Positions 1 to 11,000 of a stretch of 64,000 nt of DNA are shown here, in pieces (position 1 is the stretch's first letter; the number at the start of each line of letters is the position of its first letter). The position numbers and the translations under genes are program-made. Under the pieces are notes generated by a model. The model was not told the DNA's origin. It saw nothing but the letters and a program-made list of their open reading frames with translations, and ran no database searches. Source of the stretch: Centroberyx gerrardi (Eukaryota > Chordata > Actinopteri > Beryciformes > Berycidae); NCBI RefSeq assembly GCF_048128805.1, contig NC_136000.1, forward strand, positions 18,878,446 through 18,942,445, given 5' to 3'.

Positions 1-799
1 GGACAGGATGCGGAGGGTCTCCAGGCAGGCCTTCTGACAGCCTGGCTGCACCTGCCTCCCAAGTACTGTCAGCAGGCTTTGACACAGCTTCTGAAATGAG
101 ACAGAGGGAGAAGCTTGTCATTGTAAATTACAGGGCTGCCATGAGCATAACAGTTAATAGACAGTTTAGTACTTACACTACGCAGATTTTCCTCCTTTTG
201 GTCAAAGGTGAAAGTGTGACTATTCTGAAAAAGACAACAAGATGCTCATTATGGCCACCAACCAATTGAACCTGTGTGTATGCAGACATAGACTAAATAT
301 TCCGTGTTTTTCGCTCTGAAAACAGAAACTAACGCCAGAATTGTTTGCAAGACTGGTTTAAATCTGACAGCTTGGAGAAATAGCTAACGTTAGCTGCCAT
401 TAGCTAGCTAACTCTACGTGTAGCCAAAACATGGTTTGGTGTGGTTAAGTGAGCTTGTCTTAGCAGGCATCATTAGCCCATCAAGCAGCACATCAGTGTA
501 ACAAACGTATCGACATCGTGACAATAAACACATTGCTAGATGTAAAGGCTTGGTGTGTCATCTTCAACGTTACCACAGGTTGCCGGGTGATATTGCTAAC
601 ATTTTAGCTAATTTAGCTAGATGGTGAAAGCTAGCTGCTTTAGCGACCTAGCTAGCTAACGTTAGCACTATCGTTTGTTTTGGTTGACGTCAAAACGATC
701 AGAGCCCCACCTCACCTCTCGATTATATTGTTGCAAAAGCTTTTCGATTTCCTCTTCGTTGTCAGTTTCAAGCTGTGACAAGATGTTATTCAAATCCAT
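1..799 (-). CDS. ric8b: RIC8-family G-alpha chaperone/exchange factor, 5' part (ric8b)
   Basis: Seen: three coding exons, 716-799 (ATG at 797-799), 177-224 and 1-90, joining in phase to the first 74 residues; the window edge cuts the gene. The protein opens MDLNNILSQLETDNEEEIEK, then a stretch with FTFDQKEENLR, and ends at the window edge with ETLRILS. The S-x-TF-F segment and the LRILS motif match the N-terminal armadillo-like region of RIC8A/RIC8B. Known: Ric-8 proteins fold nascent G-protein alpha subunits and act as exchange factors for them in the cytosol; Ric-8B serves Gs/Golf. Inference: ric8b rather than ric8a, because in human RIC8B follows RFX4 in the same orientation, as here. Donors are GTGAG and GTAAG; acceptors are TTTCAG. 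The TSS is not identified. Family call is firm; the B paralogue rests partly on position. Confidence 0.88.
382..395. repeat. Perfect 14-bp palindrome AGCTAACGTTAGCT in ric8b intron 2
   Basis: A perfect palindrome with a related 12-bp copy (GCTAACGTTAGC) at 655-666. Both lie in ric8b intron 1 (225-715), which is rich in AGCT/TAGC words; similar GCTAGC-rich sequence continues at 860-890 just upstream of the gene. No known binding-site identity is claimed. Note the intron runs from exon 1 at 716 to exon 2 at 224. Confidence 0.5.
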
Positions 800-1093
800 G
801 TTTGAAATGTCAAGGGAACGGATAGGTAACTTATGAGCTTGCTAAAGTCCCAGTATATGTAGGGCTGCTAGCTAGCTGGCTGGCTAGCTGAGTGTGTGTG
901 AGTCTGTCAGATCTGGCTGCTGTCGAGAGGAAACTGGAAACACCCTCTGTCTCCATCACACTGGACTAACTTTCCACCTCAGCTCTACAGCAGAGCAGCG
1001 GCTCCAGCCAAAACACATGCATGTGAATAACCAGGTGGCATATTTGGTATATTATGTGGTATGGCAAGGTATAAAAGATTAAATGAATAAAAA

Positions 1094-1130
1094 TAATGAA
1101 TGAATAAATGAATGAATGAATGAATGAATG
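1094..1130. repeat. (AATG)n microsatellite
   Basis: Tandem AATG/ATGA units with one AATAA interruption, about nine copies, upstream of ric8b. Confidence 0.9.
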
Positions 1131-2210
1131 CAAATAGCAGCATTATTATGGTGTGTAAAATAGCAGCAGTAGAACTTACTGACACAAAGATAAAAATGAA
1201 TTCAGAATATGTATGATATGAAAACATGAATATATGAAAACCTAAAAACATGAAATATATATATAAAAAGGTGTTAACAATATATAAATATCAATATATA
1301 ACAATGAGAATGATATGTGTATATGGCGAAAGAAGAAAGACCCACAGCTAATGGTATCCTAAAATCAATTATACCTATATTCAGGTTATGATATGGACAT
1401 TTGAGAGTCAAGGCAACTGATTTCAAAGTCAGTGATTCTCCCATAGTGTATTATAAGGTGTCTTGTCAGAAGTAAGGAGTGCCACAAGCAGACAGGTAGC
1501 CACCGAGTTTCACTTGTTGGTCTCCCAAAGAAGGGACAAGTGGTGTAGCCCGACTTTACTGACAGAAATTCCCTCTGCATTCTGCCTTTTCCAGGGTCAG
1601 TGCAGGGGAATCACTCCGACACTTGCAAGGTTTTTGTTGTGCCCCTTGTCTATCAATGAATGCTCTAGTGATGTACACAAACATATTAATTCTTCTGCTC
1701 CCTCAGGAATAAATAAAGAAACCAGATTCCTTGCATTTGTTTTCTTCAGAAATACTGGTTTTAAATGGCAAGGTGGCTCAATTACAGCTATGAGCCAGGG
1801 CAGTCTAATTCATATTTGCATGAACAATTCCCTCCCAACATTAGAAATCAAGAAATTAAGACTCAAACTAAACAATAATGACATTCAGCATGGAGTTGGT
1901 CCATTGACAGTGAATGGGAGACTTATAAAATGGTTCTTGTTCAATTCTATAGTTGTGCTTATTTGAATCATAAAAATGCACCAATATCAACAGGTAATCC
2001 TTGGTGCTATCAGTCTTTTTGTACATCTGTGGGACATAATAGATTATGTAGCAAGGAAAAAATCTACTCTCATTTCAGGCTATAGGAGGAAGTGAATAGG
2101 CTATTTGACAATTTCATCTGAACTCTCCTTTGTCTTATGGATGCAAGATGAAAAATTTGGAAGCAAAGGCTGAAAATGTATTAATTACTTAATCGGTGAG
2201 CAAAATGTAA

Positions 2211-2380
2211 CAGTGGTAGGCTTCTATACTACATGCAGGGTTTTCCCCAGGTGATCTTACGTCATCTCCTCTTCTATTTCTGGGGACCACCTACCTTGAT
2301 GCCTGACTCCTGTTGCCTAAGGAAGAGCACTAAGCTTGAAGCGCATTGCTTATTCTGCATGTAGTATAGAAGCCTCACTG
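2211..2380. mobile_element. Short non-autonomous element with ~26-bp terminal inverted repeats (MITE-like)
   Basis: The left arm 2211-2238 and right arm 2355-2380 are near-perfect inverted copies sharing GGCTTCTATACTACATGCAG and ending in CAGTG/CACTG; the left arm carries two extra bases. Total length is about 170 bp. Flanking 8-mers do not match, so no target-site duplication supports a superfamily. It could also be a plain inverted repeat able to form a hairpin. Confidence 0.6.
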
Positions 2381-3983
2381 TTTTCTAGGTGATACTATGG
2401 CTTATGGACAAAACAGTTGATGCTGAAATTCTGAAAAAATTGCATTTTACATGCAACAGCTGCCTTCCTGTTGCTGCAGAAGGTTCAAAAGCCTCTCAAG
2501 CAGTGAAGAAATAAAAGTTGGGCAGCTTTCATGGACTGAGACTTGCAGGAGCCAGTCAGCATTGTGATGCACTACTTATGTGACTCAGCAGAAAATATAC
2601 ACCTCTCACTTAGGTGCCACTTTAGACTCACCAAAACAATTACTAAAATGATCATTCAATTATTCATAATCACAAGGGTGCATGACCAAAATATATATAC
2701 AGTGGCACTTTGAAACGTACAAACTTTGAAACTACAAACAAACTAGATTTTTCTAGAATTGGAATTTTACACTTTCACGTAATTCCTTGAATTTGCTTTC
2801 CACTTTGATAGAGAACTTGGTGCAGATTTTAGACCAAATATGCCAAATCAGTGTATTATGAACTCATTTTACAGCACAAAAACATGTGAGTAAGGTTTAG
2901 AGGGGGGAATATTTTTTATAGCCACTGTATCAGTGGTGTGCTGGTGATGTCAACTAGGTGCACAGAGACGGCAACCTGCTGGTTTGACATTTGGTTCTCC
3001 CAGCTCATCTCACAGTGTAGCGCACACCCAGCGTTTCCCATCTTCCTTGAAAATCTTTCAGCGTATATTGTTATTGGCACTAGGCCGCACTGAAGGTCGG
3101 CTAATGAAATCAAAGTAGAAGGCTGCCAGTTTTAAGCACAAGAGCCATTGCTGTGAACGGATTTGCTGCATTCAGAGTCTTTTTTATTTTTTATTCAACA
3201 ATAATTCAGCATTCAGAGTCTTGGTTGTGAACCTTGAAGGGGTTTGGAGCGATGGACACACATAACACAGGGGATCTATGTTCCAATCAATAAAAACCTC
3301 GGCAGGGGTCAGAGGTCAAAGGTTACGGGACAGAGGTGCAATGACCCCAACCCAGCAGGAGGCTCTCTCTATACAAATGTAATTCTTTCTGCAGTGTGGC
3401 CCTCGCGCTGCTCGCCCAACCCCCATTATGTTCTCACTTCTGGTGGGCGTTTGGAGAGAGAAGTAAAAATCAGCTCAGACCATTTGAGATTTTTTCCCCT
3501 TTGTCAACATCTAAACTTCAAATGGAGATTTGAAGGAAGGTTGAAGTGGAATGATGGGTTTTTCGAAAAAGCAAAATGTGTCAATAGTGTCTGCAGTACA
3601 ACTGCCAGAGCAAGTCAATGTGTTTGGAATATTAGTGAACCCTGTGTTAAATAGTTCTATGAAACATTTTTTATCTATAACAGGTATATGGTACCAAACA
3701 CAGTTGTTATACTCGAGTACAGAGTATAGACAGACAGCAATTCAAGTCTTTCCTCCAGTACTGAAATAAATTATGTTGAATAATATGATCAAATAAATTG
3801 ATTACAATCACCATTTTGTGCATTTTCAGAGAATAAAGAGAGAGATGAACAAAGAAGAAATTTGACAAAGATCACTCGTAGATTTGGAGTTTGAAATTAT
3901 TTATGTGGCAACAATTTCTTTCCACATACATATCGGTTTAAACTGTGACAGTTTAACAGTCACCACAGAAGTTTTCCAGTGCT

Positions 3984-3989
3984 TTTATT
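3984..3989 (-). terminator. rfx4: Candidate poly(A) signal of rfx4
   Basis: AATAAA on the minus strand, about 1.04 kb past the rfx4 stop, giving a plausible 3' UTR of about 3965-5028. It is the first canonical hexamer I found downstream of the stop; a variant hexamer closer to the stop is possible. Confidence 0.4.
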
Positions 3990-5028
3990 TACAGAAAAGT
4001 GACTAGACTTCATGTATGTTACTGTACACTTTGATATTTTTCCCTTTTTATAAATACCCATAGGGTAATAGGTCCTCAGTAGCTTTGAGTGCATTATAAA
4101 ACACACAACCCTAGGTTAATGCTTCCTTTACTAACCATACAAAACAGAGAACAAAATACCAATTGTAACATAGAAAATAAAGGATACACCATGTTACAAA
4201 GTTACAGAAAATACATACTATATGTTGTCACACAAAAAACAGCAAATAAGCTTGCGACGGGATACACTCGCACAGTTTTGTTGAGTCACAGCATTCAATC
4301 ATTAAAAAAACTATCCATGTGAAGATGAAAAGACACTTTCACACACTGATCAAGGTCTTTCATAGAGTTGTATCTTTCCTCTCTGATGTCATATGAGTGT
4401 AACTGGTGTCCAAGGAAACGTTAAGGCAGTATATATCCAGGTCCTGCAGCAGACTGCTGCACCACGCCCAAACGATGAGGTGCACAGTGTTGACCAAGAG
4501 AAAACAGCAGTGTCATTAAGGGATTGTACTGGTGTCAGTCGCAGCTGGCAGCACAGAGTTCCACCAGTCACACATATTACTGACTGAGTGTTGGTGGGAT
4601 GATGTGTGTGCTGACTTCAGAGACTGACGGGGGGGAACACTGGCAGGTGGAGGTGTACATTCCTAAAAAAGGCACAGCTTGGCAGGAGCATTGCACTCTT
4701 CCAATGATTCTGCTGCCAGTTTTGACAATCTATATGATTTGAACAATATTTTTGTTCCAACAGTGAAAACAATTGCTCAGTTTCATTAAACCATCATACA
4801 AACTACATCATGATCATTTGGATGATTGATGTAATGAGTCATTTAAAGTTGGCAGTACCTCCGGACCATGATTCCTATCACCTTGCATTGGTACTGTTCA
4901 CTCTGCTCCTCTTTTTCTGATGAGCTTGATTGGGTGCGTTCAGATACTTGGGGAGGTTTGCATTCACCATCTTGGCAGACGTGTAGCATGTGCATGGTTG
5001 TCCAGATGAGCTCCTCTGCGTCTGCAGG

Positions 5029-8000
5029 CTATTTAGCCCAGCCTGTGGTGGCCTCTCCATTGATATAGGCAAAGCCAGGGAAATGTTGTGAGTGTTCATA
5101 CTCTGAGTTCCTGCGTGGGCCCAAAGGGGAGTACATTTCCCCAGAGGAGGCGTAGCGGGATGAGTGCATAGGTGGGCTGGTGTAACAGCTGTTGGCAGGT
5201 GAGACGTCTGGCCACCGGGGGGCGACAGGTGTGGGGTGCAACCGAGGAGTGCTGCTCATCAAGCAAGGCTCCATTCGAGACATCTGGCCGTTGAGCTGGT
5301 ACTGGAGAAGAGGAAAGATGGAAACAAGTTATGGTGATGCAGTAAAATCCAAATAACTTCAGATATCACAGTAACTGGTCTGCCAAAATGGCATAAGGAG
5401 CAAATGTAGTGGTGATAGAATATATTCAATTAACATCGTGCACAAATGTTACAATTTTCTTGTTGATAAATGCAACAAAAAACATTTAAACTACAGATTA
5501 GACTGGAAAGGCAGCGTACAAATGAATGTTTCAGAATTTGAATAAGCTTTGATCCAGGTTTCTGAATATTACAGTGTCCTGAATGAGCTGCACTCCTGAG
5601 GGGTTCAGACAAGATGCAAAATCACACTGACCCACCCATTAAGGCCTTTCATAAAGTTATAATAAATCTTTTCTCTCTGATGTCGTATTTGAAGCTGGAG
5701 TTCATCGACTCCCATGTACAGTATGAATTGACCCTTATGACGGTAATTTCCTGTCAAGGGAAATTACTCCACAAGTTGTACGACAGTGGTCAAAATAGAA
5801 AATTATGGCATTTAAGACAATTAGACACTTCTGGTAATCATCTCAAAGCTGGACTACGATAAGTGGTTTTCCTGTATTATTTTTGTTGCCCATGGTGACT
5901 GATCACAAAACAGCTAAATCTGCCCGTCTTAAAAAATATTTTGGACAGCTGGGGACCCGATAAAGTTTTCCATTCGTTTCAGCTCCATCCCCAACCTCTC
6001 GAGCGACACGCGCAGACAAAGCTCAGGCTTTGTGCCCGATTTAAGCTGCGACCAGGGTGAAAAAAGTGGAAGTAGCACCCTTTTCCCTTTTCTCACTAAA
6101 TATAAACAGACAACAGTTGATTCCATTATGAGGGATCATGGCATGGAAAAAGACAGTCACTGCAGGTCAGGGAGCAGAACGGGTGGCTCGGCTGCCTCTT
6201 GTTCACGCGCAGAAAAGAGACCATTGAATAACAATATTTTAATAAACGCCCCCTTGCCCTGGTCTATGGCTACTGGCTGAAACAGATGAAGAGACTATTG
6301 AGTAGTGGGAAGGGGAGTTACAGAGCAGGGGCCCTCTTGGCCCCGGCCGAGCCACCTTTCACTGTCTGCTTCCGCTGTGTGGAGAGGGTGATTCAGGGAC
6401 TTAGAAACACTGAGACTGCTGAGGCCCAGCTGATCTCCTCCCACTATAAAGGCAGTGGAGGCTGGAGGGCCCTTGACAGGAAATTACCATCAGAAGGGTA
6501 AACTCACACCACTCGCTACATGGCTAACAGTCTATGAGCTGCAGCATCTGCAGCACCATCTCATCCCAGTAACCTGTTTCTCTCATCTTTGATTCTTCAG
6601 TCTATCCTTTTATACTCAGTCACTCGTTTAGTTTAGTTCAGGGTTTTTAAGAGGCCAATCTGATGGTGTTCTTTCAGTCCGTCCAAAAAGCTCTCACACT
6701 AATGCTGTAGCTGTTGAAATATTGTCTAAATGTGTACCAAGAAGCGCTTCAACCATTCCTCCTTCTTGTCAAGCTTGGTTGCACTGCACTGTCTCTGTGC
6801 ACTGCTCTAGACTACGCTGTACATCTGCCCCTCTTTTCACAATCTGATCTCTGTCTGTGCACATCTACATATTTTAGCACATCTTGGCACATATTTCTGG
6901 GCACATTTCTGTGCATATGTTACTTCCATCTGTATATCTTACAATGTGAATAGCCAATGTTGCACATTTGCACATCTGCTCTGTAAATCTGTTCTTGTGC
7001 AAATAAGCTCTTTCACTAGACTGTAAGTTTGTGAATCTGTCAGCTGCAAACAACTGTATATATTTAACATAGTGAGAATTCTTTCTAGCCAACAGGAGCT
7101 ACAAATTACAATTTACACATTAGCTGACACTCTTATCCAGAGTGAAGTATAATGAGTGAGCATGTAAAGGTTTAGTGTTTTGCTCAAGGACACTTCAGGG
7201 ACGTGTGGCTGTTTATGGGCACACTGACTGTCGTGGGAATCAAACCAGAGACTTCCCGGTTAAAGGACAGACTCTCTAACCATTAGGTCACTCTGTACAG
7301 TGTGATGAGGCATGAGGAGCTGTATTTTAAATCTTAATTAAAGTTCTTAAAGTTTTTTCTATTTTTATATCCTCCTCTTTCCTGCAGCAGTGACCCAATT
7401 TTCCTTCAGGTATCAACAAAGTTCAGGTTATCTAATCTGGAGGCAGAAATGATTAGCGTTTGTTAACAATGCTAGTTGTAAAACAGGCTCCTATTTCACA
7501 TAGCGAACTACAAAGAAAGACTTGAACAGAATTTTTCAGAGAAATGTTTTCAGTCCCAATGACATTCACTCGCATCGTTAATAAATGCTAACACCATTAG
7601 AATCATGTGACCCCCTTGCCTTGCTGGGGTCACATTGACTTTCAGTCCTCTGCGCGGGTAACAGCATAATATACAGCTTTCATCATACAGTGCTCTGGCC
7701 TGAGTTACTGAAAAAAATAACATCAAGTCTGAAATCTAAGGATAACTAGTCCAAAAGTGTTGCTTAAAGAGTGAGCTGAACCAGACTGACCTGTGCAGAT
7801 GAGCGGTGGTAGGCGGAGTAGTGGAGGGGGGCGGGGATGGCCGGCTCATGGGCCAGACTGGGATACTGGCTCTGGATGGAGTGCGGATGCTGGTTCGCAT
7901 AGCTGCCATAGTTGTAGCTACCAGTATAGCTAGAGGGGAGCAAACAAAATACAAGTCAACAGGCAGGTGAGGTCAGAAGAAATTGTTTACCTGATTTAAA

Positions 8001-11000
8001 AAGTTTCACAAATGTCTTGAGAATGATGTCTTGATGATCATCAAAATTCACATGATAAAACAAAGTGAACTATTGAACCATATGTAAATGTTAAGACGGC
8101 TTACCCATGCTCTTCCCTGTGGGCGTAGACTGGCATCCGATGGGCAGAGGACGGAGGGGGCACTGGAGCACTGCTGCGCATACAGGACAGCTGCTGTCCG
8201 CCTTCTGGAGTGGAGCCGCCTGCTGTTGTCACTGTGTATGTAAGGGACCAGGTATATGACTGAACAGCGCCTGGTAGACACATATGCACACAGAGACAAA
8301 AGTTGGCGAAGAGAAACCTATGTGCCTGTGACCCTTGTCAAGATAGCTGATGTGACAGCCTGATGCCCACCCGTATCTGTCTCACCTGTGGTGGTGGTGA
8401 CTCCGGTGTACTCGGGGGACAGGGCCGCTGTGGGGGAGACGGCCGAGGGGACGCCCACTGAGTGGACCGACCGAGCTGGGGAGTAGGGTCCTGGAGACGA
8501 GGAGGTGGGTGTGGTTTCTGTCAGCACAAATTCCTCCTCTCTCTCTGCTGAGGCAAGGTGTCGAGACGGGACACACCATTAGGTCATTTAATGCACTGAA
8601 TACTATGCAGCAGGGATGGGCAACACACACTAAAGGGTATTAGTAAAACACACATAAGACATCAAAGCACATATACTGTATGAATGTATATTAAATAAAA
8701 TGATAATACCTGCCTAATATAGGGACAATATTCATAACTTTGGTTCCAAAACACTCCTAAGTGTTGGGAGTTTCATAACGTCTTATTTCTTACCATATGT
8801 ATTTCAAATTGACCACCATTTATAACAGAGAGGTTTGGATATAGGTACACTCCAGGCATTACTGCATAGCATCTCTAGAAAAATAAAGTGTATGAGTTGT
8901 AACAGCAAAGGTTAGAACTGATAAGAGTGAATCACCTCAGCTGAGCACTAAATGTGCAAAAAAGCTAAGAATTGTCTAAATTTGTGATTTGTGACAGTCG
9001 CATCTTGAAAACACAATCAAACAAACTTTATAGATTTCAAGGCCAAAAAATATTTCCCTAACATGTGACTACACTGTCCTCTTTAAAGAATCATTGAGAA
9101 CAGGCGAAAATCGGCAAGTTTATGGGTAAGATCACTTCCGAGAGCGCTAGTGACTTCTGAGCTAACATCTAACAGAGATATGATCTTAAATGAAAGGTAA
9201 AAAAAAATGTATGATTCCAAATACATTAATAACAGAAGTTAATTAAGTGCCCTTCCTAATGAGGCGAGAAACTGTTTTTAAGGGGATTAGATGCACCCAT
9301 GGACCGTCACCCATCACTGCTGCTGAGACTCACCATTAATGTGTCAGTTATATGCACATTCAGATTTGTTTTTTGAGTATTTTCATAGTTGCATTAAGAC
9401 ATTTCTAACACTTTTAGCTGTGAAAGCTGGAAGTGGCTATACTTGAGAAATACAAAAGAAATTGGGTTAGGAAGAAATGCTGCAGTGATGTTAACAGTAT
9501 CATCAGTAAACAGCTGTGTTCCAGCTGCAGAGATGTTTGTTAGCAGCAGTGTTTGTTTGCGGGTGTCTAAGAGAACGACAGGTAGCCGTCTCACCTGTGC
9601 TGCCCTCTCCCTTCATGGCCCTCATCAGGTCGTTGGCCCTCTCCTGGCAGTGCAGCGACTCCAGCAGGTAAAGCACATAATCATCAAACATGAGATGGAT
9701 CAGGTGGAAGGAACCTGCATACAGACACATAGGAGGGTGTCTTGGATTAAAAGTGGATTATTTATATACAGAGAATGTATGATTTTCTACAAAAAGAAAT
9801 GATGAGGTTATGGGGAATATATGTTTAAAACTTACTAACCAACATCTTAATAGTGATGGTTTTGGTGAGGTGAAAAATAATGCCTATACAGAACATACAG
9901 TCATATGTGATGGACTGTTTAGTTTGAATCATCTCTAAAAACATCTGAGTGATGACATCACATCCTCCAGAATGACAGGAGGGCTGCTGTTGTTAAAAGA
10001 AGCAAGCGGGGCCGTTTCCTGGTACCGAGTCAATGCCAAAAATATGTCAGCTGACCCCTGGGTCGCATGGAAGATGAGACTGTGGCATGGAAGGGAGTGT
10101 CACAATTGTGTCATTGTGCCGGTCACTGCCGCCGCCGTGCGCATAATAAACACTTGCGGCTATTCAGAGGACGGGGTGCAATACTGACTGGTCATAAAAT
10201 GGAAAGACAGGCAAACACACGGGGAAAGGGGAGGGGGGGCCTTTGTTAATTAGCTGTTTTTGCACAGAGACCTGCTTTATCAAAACACTGCAACCAGCTG
10301 TGTCTTTGATATTCACAGACAGGGGCAAAGGAGAGAAGTAGGGGGAAGAGAAGCCATTTTCTTTTCTTTCGCTTTTTACAGCCCCTAACTTCTTCCGAAT
10401 CTTGGTCATGCACAGCAAGCTAATAAAGGAAAGACTCGGGACCAGAGAGGCAGCCATTTTACATTTTACCATTTTACTTTACTCTCCTTATTTTAGGGTT
10501 GAGATTCACAGAAAACTGGAATTACTAAACCCACTTTAGGGTGGTAACTTTCTGTATACACTTGATACACTACTAGTGATGTCACCGTCCCTTCAAGAAG
10601 ACTCGCATCTCCCATCTGTTGCATGAAGGGAACAGCATGACAGACAAGAGTATTATCCACTCACCAAAGCTGGGTGCACTGTGGAGGGTCATGTCCCGGA
10701 TGACTCTGGTACCGAAGCACGACCACATCAGCAGGAACTGTTGGGCCACCTTCTTCAGGCACCCGGGCCTCTTCCCCGCCACCTAGAGAGAACATTTCCA
10801 TGAGAAAAGAGGGGGAAGGGTTGGGATGCCGGGGTAGAATTAACCCCTAGGTCCGTATTGGGGCTTAACCCTCAGGAACGAAAAACATGTCAACAAGTCA
10901 ACTATTTAATTTGCCCCTGGGGACACGCCTTCCTATTGAACTATTGTCTGGCTAGTCCAAGACGTTGCCGGGGCAACCAAATTTTACAAGCCCATATCTG

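Larger units (their letters stand above)
800..3964. other. Intergenic region between ric8b 5' end and rfx4 3' end
   Basis: About 3.2 kb without a supportable gene. The part next to 799 must hold the ric8b 5' UTR and promoter, but I see no TATA box or CpG-rich block. It contains the GCTAGC-rich run at 860-890, an (AATG)n microsatellite at 1094-1130 and an inverted-repeat element at 2211-2380. A 167-codon open frame at 1463-1966 (+) has no recognisable domain and is treated as chance. Confidence 0.6.

Noticed and set aside
578-592. GTTGCCGGGTGAT as an RFX X-box near the ric8b start
   Set aside because: Only the left half-site fits; the right half does not match RGYAAC.
1463-1966. 167-codon plus-strand open frame in the ric8b-rfx4 gap
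   Set aside because: No recognisable domain, no splice or promoter context, and AT-rich intergenic setting; best read as chance.
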